Source: Laburnicola sp. R22_1
Lineage: Eukaryota; Ascomycota; Dothideomycetes; Pleosporales; Didymosphaeriaceae
NCBI GenBank assembly: GCA_014281115.1
Contig: JACONQ010000003.1
Coordinates: forward strand, 620,001 to 684,000
Direction of reading: 5' to 3'
Length of the DNA: 64,000 nt
In this document: in pieces, positions 30,541-40,773 of the stretch
Numbering within the stretch: the stretch's first letter is position 1
How the letters are laid out: every line of letters begins with the position of its first letter
Program-made: the position numbers and the translations under genes
The notes under the pieces: model-generated
What the model saw: only the letters and a program-made list of their open reading frames with translations
Database searches by the model: none
What the model was told of the DNA's origin: nothing

Positions 30541-30850
30541 AGTTTATAATAGTTTATAATAGTTTATAATAGTTTATAATAGTTTATAATAGTTTATAAT
30601 AGTTTATAATAGTTTATAATAGTTTATAATAGTTTATAATAGTTTATAATAGTTTATAATAGTTTATAATAGTTTATAATAGTTTATAATAGTTTATAAT
30701 AGTTTATAATAGTTTATAATAGTTTATAATAGTTTATAATAGTTTATAATAGTTTATAATAGTTTATAATAGTTTATAATAGTTTATAATAGTTTATAAT
30801 AGTTTATAATAGTTTACAATAGTTTATAATAGTTTATAATAGTTTATAAA
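30541..30850 (+). repeat. 10-bp minisatellite AGTTTATAAT, 31 units
   Basis: Thirty full units and one altered last unit (AGTTTATAAA) stand head to tail. Only one internal substitution is seen (a C at 30817). The unit is 90 percent A+T and matches one helical turn. Near-perfect homogeneity amid heavily decayed DNA implies recent expansion or repeated homogenisation. Confidence 0.97.
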
Positions 30851-31689
30851 CTATATACTCGCTTTTATTATTTATAAGTACTCTAACATCTATTAAAATT
30901 TACTTAAAGCGTGTATAGTAAACTAACTCTTATTTTATTATTATTATTATTAGTAATTATACTACTTATATATTACACTTACTATTTAACACTATAACTA
31001 TAAGAATCTAATATATTTATATAACGCTTTTTTTTCTTAGTAACTTATTAATAAATATCTTTTTTTACTCTTTAACCTTACCTTGTATTATTACTATCTT
31101 AACCTATAATAATATAAAAAACTATAGTAGTAACTCTACCCGTCTATTATAGCGCCTATAGTTACTAATTTATTACTAGCCAAACTAGTATACTAGAACC
31201 GCCTTATATAGAGTAAAGTATACTTTTTATTTTCTATTAATAATTTTTTAAATAAAGTAGTACTCTAGTATAAATTTAGTAACTTTAAGTAGATAAATTA
31301 TATACTTTTAGGTAGTGTTAATAATATCTTTAGTATTAGAGTTTAGGTAAATAGTAGAAAATATAGTAAAAGTCTCTTTAAGGTTAACTTTAATATAGAA
31401 ATAAAGTATTAGTATACTTATAGTATATAAGCTTCTATTTAGTATATATTACTTATAAGTAGTATATAAACTTACTAATATAATAGCTATTACTTTTAGT
31501 AATATTTTTAGAAATAATAGTAAAGAAAAAGTCAGAGTTAAGTATCTTCTTATTTCTTTTTCTCTACTCTAAACTATAGTATAGTAATATAGCCTTATAT
31601 ATAGTTTTATATATAGATTTTATTTAGTTAGAATAAGTATACTAAGCCTACTAAGCTTACCTAGCTTACTTATAATATACTAACTTTTT

Positions 31690-31800
31690 ATTATTAATAC
31701 TACCTTAAAACACTTTTCTATATTAATAATAGTAGAAGGGATAACTACTATTATTATAATATTTTTATTAGAAACCTCCTTAGTCGCAAAAATAAAAACC
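31690..31800 (+). repeat. Hairpin repeat family, copy 1
   Basis: Contains ACACTTTTCTATATTAATA, the hairpin TAATAGTAG / CTACTATTA, then TTTTTATTAGAAACCTCC and TTAGTCGCAAA. It is related to copies at 32435-32540, 33028-33112 (inverted) and 61823-61945. No coding capacity; family unnamed. Confidence 0.8.
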
Positions 31801-31817
31801 ATAGTCTTTTTACTAAT

Positions 31818-32085
31818 TTTAATAGTGTCCGTATACCGTACGGGCAAGGCTCCTTATAGTGTTGAGGTTTTCGCACGATAGGCATCACGTAAGCGTCACG
31901 TAATGCCCGTGCGCTGCAGAGTCTTCTCCTTTCCATCCGCACCTTAATAGAAAGATAAGCAAGTAACAACCAGATCTATTTGCCTCACTCTACCTATCCT
32001 CCGTACGCTGTGTACACTGTACAACCCTCTCTCTTACTAATTAAATGTGTAACCATTCTGTTTAATCAGCTAGCTGTAGAGCCCA
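31818..32085. other. Island of normal base composition inside the AT-rich block
   Basis: About 270 bp of GC-normal DNA with intact CpA and TpG dinucleotides (for example CCGTACGGGCAAGGCTCC, GCATCACGTAAGCGTCACG). It is bounded on both sides by decayed DNA. No gene, RNA or known element is recognised. Confidence 0.7.
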
Positions 32086-32434
32086 TTCAATAAACAGGCT
32101 ATCTAGAATAGACTAAATAATTTATATAATTTATATAACTAGAGCACTCTTTAAAAAATAGCTATTAGTATATTAAATAATATATATACCTAGACTAGTA
32201 AATAGATATAGATTAAATTAGAGTTAGATTCTCTTATATAAGATCTTAACCTTAATCTAATCTTTACTTATAGATTTTACACTAGTAATAAATATAAGTT
32301 TAATTAAAGTTATATAAACTATAAGTTAAGATTAAAGTTATATAGACTAGTAGATTATATTAGATCTAACTAATTATATTTTTTATTAGCTATAGGTAAT
32401 TTTTATAGTAAATTATAATCTCTTTTTATTAATG

Positions 32435-32540
32435 CTATTTTAAAATACTTTTCTATATATATAATAGTAAAAGAAATAACTACTATTATTATAATATTTT
32501 TATTACTAGTAGAACCTTCTTAGTTATAAAAAAAGCACTA
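32435..32540 (+). repeat. Hairpin repeat family, copy 2
   Basis: Reads TTAAAATACTTTTCTATAT, then AATAACTACTATTATTATAA and TTTTTATTACTAGTAGAACC. More decayed than copy 1, with extra C-to-T changes. Confidence 0.75.
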
Positions 32541-32699
32541 TAGTAAATTACTATAAAAATACTCTTATTATTATAGTAGTAATTATTATATTTACTTATT
32601 ATAGTAAAAGTATAGCTTTAGTATTAAATATATATATTAAACCTAACTAAGCGCCTAACTATTCTAAACCTAACTAAGTACTTAACTATTTACCTATTT

Positions 32700-32830
32700 A
32701 TATACTTTTATATGCCTTTTTATTACTAAGTAGGAGGCTCTACTTTATTTATTATATTATTTAAGATAAAAGTCTTTAATATACTACTTCTAGGTAGTTA
32801 ATTTAACACTATATATATTATAGTAATATA
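32700..32830 (-). repeat. Short mirrored repeat family, outlying copy
   Basis: Contains TTACTAAGTAGGAGGCTCT, TATTATATTATTTAAGATA and AAAGTCTTTAATA. This is the same family as the cluster at 46008-46960. Confidence 0.75.
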
Positions 32831-33027
32831 GTAAAAGTTTAAATTATTAATTATTTAGTAATATAGTTAAAAGTTAAAAGGTAAATATTAATTATCTAGT
32901 AATATAGTAAGTGAGTAAGTAGGCAAAGTGTTATTATTATAAATTATCTTAGAAGCTAGAAAAGGCGTTAGAAAAACTTTAATAGACTTTAGTTCTAGGG
33001 CTTAACACTTATATATTGTTTTTTTAT

Positions 33028-33112
33028 AACTAAGAGGGTTTCTAATAAAAATATTATAATAATGGCAGTTATTTCTCCTACTATTATTAATATAGAAAAG
33101 CGTTTTAAGATA
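33028..33112 (-). repeat. Hairpin repeat family, copy 3 (inverted)
   Basis: On the minus strand this reads TTAAAACGCTTTTCTATATT, ATAATAGTAGGAGAAATAAC and TTTTTATTAGAAACCCTCTT, matching copies 1 and 4. The hairpin arms are less complementary here. Confidence 0.78.
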
Positions 33113-33610
33113 ATATTAATAAAAAGAAATTAATACTTATATATAATATTATATAATATTATATAGATACTAGTAACTTAATAAAAAACATAGTAAATAC
33201 ATATAGTAGGGCTACTTAAAAACTAAATAAGTAGAGGTAGTTTATAACTCTTATTTAGAAAAAATTATTATTATTATTATTATTATAGTAAAAATCTTAT
33301 TAAAGAAATTATTAATTATATAATATAGTAGTTAGATAAATAGCTAGTCTAGAATTATATAATATTATAAATTAACTCTAAAAGAGAGGTTATAAAGTAT
33401 TATGAAATAGTTTTTTCTATTTCTTTTATTCTTTTTTTTCTTACTACCCTTAGTAGCTCTTCTTAGAAGCTTTTTTAAAATCTAGTGGGTATATTATATA
33501 TACTACCCTTAGAGTTTATAAAGCTCTAAAGTAATATTTTTCCTACTTTAGAATCTATATATAAAGTACTCCCTAGAGCACCTAAATAATACAATACTTC
33601 TGTTCCCTAG

Positions 33611-34245
33611 CTCCCTAATTAGACGCGCGCAACAGTAGTTAATGTAAACTACCGATTCCGCTTCCTCGTGCTATCACATGTCTACAATGTAGGAGAGTTG
33701 TACTACGTTTCCATAATATCTTATCCCAGACTTGACATTCTTATCATTGTCGCCCTTACTATAGGAGCGGGAAAAGAAAGAAAGATATGCGCGGAGGAGC
33801 TAGGTAGGTAGGGAATTAAGTATGGGAACCAGAGGGATAAGCTTATCGAATTGGGACGTGGGAAGTAGAGATGGGGGTAAGGGTAAGTATGTGATAAGAC
33901 AAGTGCATAGTATGCCATGCTGTGACCATTTTGACCTCTGGAGTCGCATTAGACCTAGTCGTGTGTGGATGGGACGATTGTAGGAGCGGGGGTGAATGCA
34001 GAGGGATGCTCCTTCAGTATACGTGGATACATCTGTCGTCACGACTCACGCGCGTGCATTCCATAAATGCATGAGATTTGTTTCCGATGACTATATCAAC
34101 AGCATCGATTTTCCATCATCATGGTTCGGGTATCCAACAAGACATTAACTAGACTACTTAGTAGCCACAGACACACTCTAATCACAATCGCAATCGCAAA
34201 GAATATCGCTCTCGCTCAAACACACATGGGGCACACACAAACCCC
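33611..34245. other. Intergenic region after the AT-rich block
   Basis: Normal base composition. Lies downstream of the permease gene, which is on the minus strand. No gene is supported. Confidence 0.5.
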
Positions 34246-36350
34246 CTACCTCTTCTCCGAAATCTGATCCACATCCCCCTCCGCGATAGTCACAACACCA
34301 CTCGTATCCCCATCACTATCCGTCACCCCGTCACCCTTCTTCTCCGCCTCCCCCACCGCCACCCCCCTCATCCCCCCCTTCAACCCCCGCGGCGCCGTCC
34401 TCGAAAAATACGCATGCACCCCCTTCCCAAACTCGCCCTCATTGTCATCAAACGCCTCCTCCTCCCTCAGAACACCCTTAATATCCTCGGCAAACCGACT
34501 CTCCTGATGCTCGATCCACTCCTGCCGCATCTCCGCAATCTTAGCTTCGTAATCGAGCCTAGCGTCGTAGTTTCTGCCTACGCCGCGGAGCCGCTCCCAC
34601 ACGGAGAGGTGCGTACGATGGATAGCGATGCCGTGGTACTCATTTTCTTTGCCCGCGCGGATGTACGCCCAGCGGCGCTCTTGTTCTTTGAGGTCGAGCC
34701 CCGTGGTGTCGGGGAGGTAGAGCCAGGTGAGCAGCGCGCCGGCGAGGCCGAACCAGGGGACGACGTAGAATTTGGTTTGCGTGTCGATGTAGTTGTACAG
34801 GACCGAGGCGAGGAGGGCGCCTGCTTTGCCGATGGCGGCCGAGAAGCCGTGGGCGGTGGCGCGGATGGGCGTGGGGAAGACTTCGGCGGCGACGAGGAAG
34901 GTGACGCTGTTGGGGCCGAATTGGTTGAAGAAGGAGGAGAGGAAGTACATGGCTTGGAAGGCGTGGACGCCGGCGGGGCTGGTGAAGTATTGGTAGTTGA
35001 AGGCTGGGACGACGAAGAGGATGAAGTCGGCGAGAAAGCCGATAATCATCATCCACTTGCGACCATAGAGCTTGTTATCGATGAGGAAGGAGGCGAGGTA
35101 GTATCCGACCAAGGACACGCCGACGTTGATCAGGTTGTACAGCCAACCCGTCATGATGGAGCTATTGTTTGGGGTGAGCACCTTGATAAATTCGTTCTGG
35201 AAGAGCTTGTTTCCGTAGAAGAAGACATCATTGGCAAACCACGCACCCGCTGTTGCGAGGAGACGGGGGCCGAAGTAACTCAGGGTGAGCTTGAGAGACT
35301 GTGTATCGTAGCCGGTGACATTGCCCTTCTTCTTGGAAATCATGAGCTGCTTGCTCGCCGAGCGCATCTTGAAGTAGCGGTAGTAGACGAGCCAGAGGGT
35401 ACCGACGGCTGGGATAGCAAAAGAGACTCGGTACGTCCATTGAGCGGCAACCGTGGAGTAAGGAGGGTTGCCGCTGCCGTGGTGAAAGACAAGAAGCAAG
35501 ACGATGAGGATAATCTGGTTGGCAAATTGACCCCAACCTTGCATCAAGAAAGCGCTGGTAACCTTTCGACCACGATGGAGACGGTCATCTTTGGTAGACA
35601 CGTTGCCAGACCCGACGGCATTCTCCATGCCCGACGTAGCTGTCATTGGGTACTCGCCGCCGACGCCAATGCCATAAAAGAATAAAGACCACGCATAGCA
35701 GATGACCCAGCCGTTTTGAGTCACACCCCAAGCGGAGGTAAGCATGAGTAAACCGATGAACATGATGGCGGCGTCCTGGATAAGGCCCCACCGACGGCCG
35801 AGATAGTCACCAAGATAACCGACGAGGATTTGGCCAACGATGATACCCACAATCTCCAGGTAGTCGACGGCTTGGGTCCATCGCTCGTCGCAGACGTCAA
35901 ATGTGTTCCAGCACGCTGGGAAGGCCTTTTGAAGCAACGGCCTGACATTACCGATGGAGAACAGAACATAACCTTCGAGACCGAGACCGGCACCCGGCAG
36001 GACCATGTTTTTCAAATAGTACCCGACGGGGCTGAGTGGGTCTGCCTGGAACATGGTCCAGATGGAAGAAGCCTCCTTCTTGGCCTCCTGGCCATCGACG
36101 TGCTTGATGAACTTGAGGCGCTGACCAAGAGGCATATCAGCCCAATAGGTGCCTTTGCCGTCGTAGATGTCGTCCGGGTGGAGAATGGCGTGGAAGACAT
36201 CTTGTTCTTCGGAAGTCATGTCTGATTCCTTGTCAGTGAATTCTTCGTAGAGGTATAGAGCGTGTACTCACCACGCCTGACATCGATAGGAGGGTCTTCG
36301 CCACGCTCGTTGGCAGCACCATGGGGAAGGGGTAACGCAAAGGGTTCCAT
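34246..36350 (-). CDS. MFS permease of the phosphate/glycerophosphodiester (Pho84/Git1-like) group
   Basis: 684 residues in two exons (36272-36350, 34246-36221); the 50-bp intron has a GTGAGT donor. The first exon supplies MEPFALPLPHGAANERG and a junction codon before DMTSEEQ. About 12 transmembrane segments are expected. Family landmarks include GDYLGRRWGLIQDA, the loop 2-3 MFS motif, and GIGVGGEYPMTATSGMENA, similar to the Pho84/Git1 signature in helix 4. Later come AEVFPTPIRATAHGFSAAIG and LYLPDTTGLDLKEQERRW, the end-of-domain motif. Long cytoplasmic N- and C-termini are present. It is likely a proton-coupled importer at the plasma membrane. Phosphate and glycerophosphoinositol are both possible substrates. 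Confidence 0.88.
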
Positions 36351-37120
36351 AATTTTGATGATGAACTGTCCGAGCGCATGGCGTTGGATTTATACCCAAG
36401 TCGCTACCCGGCCTCGAGCGGCGCCGAAAAATTTCTCCCATGGAAGCACAAACCACGGATGGCTCTGCCGGCAACAGCGGCGGGCGTGGGAGTGTCCGCG
36501 TCAGGCAGGAGCGCACGCGAGCACTTTTTACTCGACGCTACGAGAAATGCGGGTCGAGTGGCACCTCCGTTGCGCTATATTTTCGGCAACGACTAGTCTA
36601 CCCCACGTTTTCTGCGTACTGCCGTCTTCTATCTGCTCGCAGTCTATGTGCAGTCTATGCATACATGTCGTCCACAGCCGCGAGACACAGCAGCGGCCAA
36701 GGCCAGGCTTGGGGCGGGAGGCTTGCACAAGCACTTTGATCTGCGCTTGCCACGGCTTGGTCGCGCTTGCCTCGATGCCCAGGTGCTTGCCTCGCGGATG
36801 ATGCCATGCTCCATGTGGTTAGCGTGTCCTGATGCAAGGCCGGCCAATCAGATCGCTCGCCTGCCCACGTGTGTGTAACCGCTGGACAACAGCAGCGTAC
36901 AGTTTACAGCGGTTGACCATGATTCCATTCGTCTTGTTATTAACTATCTAAGTGCGCATGCGCATGCTAGGACTAGAGCACTGTACAAGCCCGCCAGTGG
37001 TGTCAGTTATTACAAGTTTTGATCAAAGCCGCCACACTTTTTACAAAAGACGCCAGAAAATGCAAAAAGTCCCTTTTGTGACAACAAGGTTAGGGTTAAC
37101 AACACCAGCATCGACGGAAA
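36351..37120. other. Intergenic region, permease promoter side
   Basis: Contains the promoter of the MFS gene and the 3' region of the next minus-strand gene. No gene is supported; short frames on both strands overlap each other and look random. Confidence 0.5.
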
Positions 37121-40100
37121 TCAATCCAGCCAGTTCTGCCACTTGCAACGGCATCCTCCCGACCCTCCGTCAATGGGCCCCTTCGCATTCGGCCTGCCCT
37201 GCGTACCGTTCACTAGATTGCCCCCGAAAGCGCGGTCCTCGAATTGGAAGAACTTGTTGTCGGCCTTGTCGATGATGGTGGTGTCGTCCTCCATGTTGTA
37301 GCAGAAGAGGTTCTTCTTCTTGACGTCGCCTCCGTGGCGGTCCATCGTGAAAGTAACGGGATACGGAAACGTGCCCGGCCTCTCGGATGCCTTGTCAGCC
37401 TCGTCCTCAGCACCGCTGTCAAGAAGTGGTTTCGTCTTCTGGCTGCGTGTCCAGATCTGCACCAAGAAACGCGTCTGCGTAAAGGTACACCTCAGGCTGG
37501 CCGCGTCGCGAAGGCTGCCACCGTCTGTGTCTGCTGGGTTGCCGCCGCGCCCGGTGCTCGACTCGATGCTCTTCAGGAAGATGGATCGGTCGAAGTAGGT
37601 GTAAAACCCGTAGTGCTCCTCGGGTTTACCACGGTTGAATAGTCGCAGCGGCTGCGCTGAAGGAAAAGGTAGGAGATTGGCAGCTGCAGCGGTTCCGTCC
37701 GGGTTCAATGACGGAGGAGGTATCACTAGCGTGATATTAGTTGGGTCATCGGCGCGCTTGGCTAATCGAGACGCAGTTGTAGCTTGTGGATCCTGGAAGC
37801 TCATAAAGAAAGGTGTCGTTTCTCCCTCGAATGGAGCAGAGTTTTTTTCCGTCGTTTGTCCTAGAAACTTCATTTCGCCAACGCTAGGCACGCCTGGGGA
37901 GGGCGAGGGAGCAGCCCGGGTCCGCAAAAGAGATCGTATGTATGCACCCACCGAGACCGGATTGGCCGCCCTTCGAACAGGTTGCGCTTTCGAAAGGTCA
38001 GCCTCCGATCCGTTCTGGAAAGTAATCTGCACTTTGAAGTTTGGCTGGTCGGGCTTGTTGGGACTGATGTCCTTCTGTTGCTCTTTGGGAAGGGCACAAC
38101 TCCAGAGTGTGGTCGGCGCAACACAACCACTCTCCTCCTCGACTGCTTCCGGTTGCGCAATTGTCAGAGGTCCGGTAAGCATTGGAGGGTAGTCCGTCAA
38201 GTTGAGCCATTTTGGCGGAGCACTATTGTCCGTTCCAGGACTGCCCGAGACAGGATCCGTAGGGTTGTTATTACTCTTCTTGGTGAACACCACCACAATA
38301 GGAACGATGATGGCGATGAGGACAGCGATGAGGATGCAGCAACCGCAGCAGAAGAACCAGCAAGACCGTTTCTTCTTCTTTTTATCCTCTTTTTTCGACC
38401 TGTTCTTCCGCCGACACAGTGCAAAAGGAGACATGAACTTGTCCATCTTGCGGCGCGGCTTTGATGCTTTCGATTCGGACTTATGCACCGATAACGCTGG
38501 GCTATTTACCCTACTAACATTGCCGTGGCTAATCTTCTTGTCCTTGGAGGTAGCTGTAGGTGGTGGAGGAAAGACCGGAACAGCTTGTGGGGATCCATGC
38601 CTCGATGGCGGTGGATTGTAGATATTGGAAGGGGGAGGCACCACGACAACGTATCCTGGCTGTGTTGTCGCTTGTGTGCTGGTTGGCACTGGCTGGTTGT
38701 TTGTCGCTATCCGCCGATCGTGTATCTCAATGTTCACGTTGATTGGTCGCTGCTGGTCCTGCAAATGAGCTGGCATCAACACTCCGCCGGTTGCAGTAGC
38801 ACCAGCAACTGTTGGTGCAGACCTAAACACCGAAGGTGGTGTAGCAGGCTGATCTGACAAGTTAGGTGGTTGCTGAGCTCGAGCTACGGTCATTTCTGGT
38901 GTTGCGGACGCGGCTCCATGACTTGAAGTTACCATGCCGTTATTTGGTGTGTCTGGCGCTCGAGGTGCTGGAGAGTTTTGGATGGTAGTTCCATTGAAAA
39001 CGGCTACATTGACCTCATTAGATGAGCTATGTCCACCTATTCCAGGGGGCGTCACCGAGGCGGCCATGGAGGGAGGGTAGCGCAGAGGAGAATCTTCGCG
39101 TGTAGAATCACTCCGCTCAGTCGGGGACCATGGATATGTTGAGGACGGAGGAGGTGAATTTCGATACGTCCCATACTCGGCCGGTACCATTGGGATGCCC
39201 GGAGTCTTGTCACCGTGGCGTCCGTTCTGGCTCCAAATCGAGTTTCCCCGTGACATCACAAACGGAGTTGTAATTATATTCCACCAGCCTTGCGATCTGC
39301 GTGGAGTTGGCACGGTGGAAGTGTCAACAGACAATGTGCGAAGCTTTTTTTCACGTAGTGGTGTATCGTCTTCCTCAAACACCGTCCCAGTGGACATTAT
39401 ACGATCTTTCCGTGCCATGTCATCCTGCTCTTCTTCAAAAGCGGTGTCGCCTGATTCTAAAGTGTCGGTTCTCGTCCGAGATGGGAAATCTGCATTCCAC
39501 CCTTGCTGCGTATCAAAACCCGCCTTCTCAGCCGGCAGCTTCTGGACATCTGCAGGTAGTGTTGGGACGGGCGGAATATCAGAGTTTGACGTAGGCATGT
39601 ATGTTGCTCGGGAATAGAGGCTAGAAGCCCGAGCTGGTGTGTAGTCAGACGCGGTATCAGGCGACCAAACAGACTTAATAGCCGCCGCGGGGGTGATGAT
39701 GATGCTTGGAGTCGCGAGAGTGGCGTCGCTATCTGATCGTGATCGCCCCGTCCGGTAGGGACTGAAGTCGGTAACGCTATCGGAAGGTACTGTTATGCCG
39801 ATAGGAATAGGGCGGTCCCAAGGTGATATTTCTTGCCACGATTTGCTGCCTGTCGTCACAGAGTCGGCGGTCTTCGGGTTTTTGGTAGACGAATCGCTCG
39901 TCTGCTCATTGGTAGAATTGGTCCAATGAGCCGGATACTGAGAGGTTCCACGATTCTCCGGTTGACGTTCTGGCTGCGGTGCTCCTTTGGTGATCCCCAG
40001 TCCCCGGTTCTTCGTGTCGGACCTTCCTAGTCCAAACCAGCCCTGCTTGCGAATCGATCCGCTGCTTTTTCTGCTTCCTTCGTTATTCTGGGGGTATAGT

Positions 40101-40393
40101 TGATGCGGTACGTTCCCTCGGTGTCGTGTAAAGCTGGTATCTATGGTGATCCCAGGTTTCGCTGCGTCTCCAACAACTTCCATCTTGCGTGACCGAGTCC
40201 GCCCGATTCTCGCAGCGAATGACCGAGAACTGCGTTTCGACATAGCTCTTCGTGCGGCTATTTGTGCGTCGCTCTCGGCTGGCGTGTGTTGATACATGTT
40301 ATGTGGAACCTTGAAAGCCCCATTGAATTGGCCATTCAGTATATACCCATCTTGATCCTGACCTTGGTCTTTCGAGGTTGCCGTATGGGCCAT
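37121..40393 (-). CDS. Large conserved-type fungal single-pass membrane protein
   Basis: 1090 residues as one exon, starting at the first ATG in frame (40393, MAHTATSKDQGQDQDGYI). Residues 1-670 are hydrophilic, rich in Ser, Pro and Arg, and probably disordered. Short basic motifs include ARRAMSKRSSRSFAARIGR. Around 675-705 a basic, Cys-rich flank (KKKKRSCWFFCCGCC) leads into a transmembrane helix (ILIAVLIAIIVPIVVVF). The C-terminal 385 residues form an outside or lumenal domain containing KWLNLTDYPPML, GFYTYFDRSIFLKS, CTFTQTRFLVQIWTR and a final GGCRCKWQNWLD. Such proteins are widespread in filamentous ascomycetes without known function. Membrane topology is inference. Confidence 0.85.
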   Translation of the reverse strand: MAHTATSKDQGQDQDGYILNGQFNGAFKVPHNMYQHTPAESDAQIAARRAMSKRSSRSFAARIGRTRSRKMEVVGDAAKPGITIDTSFTRHRGNVPHQLYPQNNEGSRKSSGSIRKQGWFGLGRSDTKNRGLGITKGAPQPERQPENRGTSQYPAHWTNSTNEQTSDSSTKNPKTADSVTTGSKSWQEISPWDRPIPIGITVPSDSVTDFSPYRTGRSRSDSDATLATPSIIITPAAAIKSVWSPDTASDYTPARASSLYSRATYMPTSNSDIPPVPTLPADVQKLPAEKAGFDTQQGWNADFPSRTRTDTLESGDTAFEEEQDDMARKDRIMSTGTVFEEDDTPLREKKLRTLSVDTSTVPTPRRSQGWWNIITTPFVMSRGNSIWSQNGRHGDKTPGIPMVPAEYGTYRNSPPPSSTYPWSPTERSDSTREDSPLRYPPSMAASVTPPGIGGHSSSNEVNVAVFNGTTIQNSPAPRAPDTPNNGMVTSSHGAASATPEMTVARAQQPPNLSDQPATPPSVFRSAPTVAGATATGGVLMPAHLQDQQRPINVNIEIHDRRIATNNQPVPTSTQATTQPGYVVVVPPPSNIYNPPPSRHGSPQAVPVFPPPPTATSKDKKISHGNVSRVNSPALSVHKSESKASKPRRKMDKFMSPFALCRRKNRSKKEDKKKKKRSCWFFCCGCCILIAVLIAIIVPIVVVFTKKSNNNPTDPVSGSPGTDNSAPPKWLNLTDYPPMLTGPLTIAQPEAVEEESGCVAPTTLWSCALPKEQQKDISPNKPDQPNFKVQITFQNGSEADLSKAQPVRRAANPVSVGAYIRSLLRTRAAPSPSPGVPSVGEMKFLGQTTEKNSAPFEGETTPFFMSFQDPQATTASRLAKRADDPTNITLVIPPPSLNPDGTAAAANLLPFPSAQPLRLFNRGKPEEHYGFYTYFDRSIFLKSIESSTGRGGNPADTDGGSLRDAASLRCTFTQTRFLVQIWTRSQKTKPLLDSGAEDEADKASERPGTFPYPVTFTMDRHGGDVKKKNLFCYNMEDDTTIIDKADNKFFQFEDRAFGGNLVNGTQGRPNAKGPIDGGSGGCRCKWQNWLD

Positions 40394-40401
40394 GTTCGCT
40401 G

Positions 40402-40773
40402 TCAAGCGTAGGAACGTAGACTGGTGGGGCTGCTGCCTAGGGTATTCGAGGGAGTTGAATTATGTCGGTGGGGAGCGAAGTGGAAAGGCGACGAAAGATA
40501 GGTAGTGTGGCGAATCGGTATGCTCAGCAGATGACCTAGAGACAATGCATTGTTGTCCTGAAACAAATGTGGTTTTGCGATTATACTGATGTCTATTTGG
40601 GGCAATATGGCGGCGAGGACAAAGAATAGCGAACAAAGGAAGGACTGGCGGGGTAATACCCAGGTGAAAGCAGCAAAGAAGACGATGACAAAAGACGAAG
40701 TGAACAGAAACGAGGTGCTTTCCTGGCGCGGTGGCACGAGGTCCACGATATCGGGTAGCCTTCGGAGGCCCAT
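40402..40773 (-). other. Hydrophobic upstream open frame before the large membrane-protein gene
   Basis: A 123-residue frame starts MGLRRLPDIVDLVPP and holds two hydrophobic stretches (FLFTSSFVIVFFAAFTWVL, FLCSLFFVLAAIL). It ends at 40402, nine bases before the main start. It may be a translated upstream frame in the 5' leader, a separate small gene, or chance. Confidence 0.22.

Larger units (their letters stand above)
26691..33610. repeat. Gene-free AT-rich block, RIP-type decay
   Basis: About 6.9 kb dominated by TA dinucleotides and nearly free of long open frames. The edges are fairly sharp: normal sequence resumes near 33610. Recognisable inside are one Fot1/pogo-like relic, a 10-bp minisatellite, hairpin repeats and a GC-normal island. 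The excess of TpA over CpA and TpG is what RIP leaves on repeated DNA in Pezizomycotina. Older retroelement remains may be present but are too decayed to name. Heterochromatin is likely; a centromeric role is only a possibility. Confidence 0.85.

Noticed and set aside
30541..30850. CRISPR-like array
   Set aside because: The units are contiguous 10-bp repeats without spacers, in a eukaryotic genome; it is a minisatellite.
34414..35685. 423-codon open frame on the plus strand
   Set aside because: It is the antisense shadow of the MFS permease, whose GC-rich third positions leave the opposite strand open. It has no signal or family motif.
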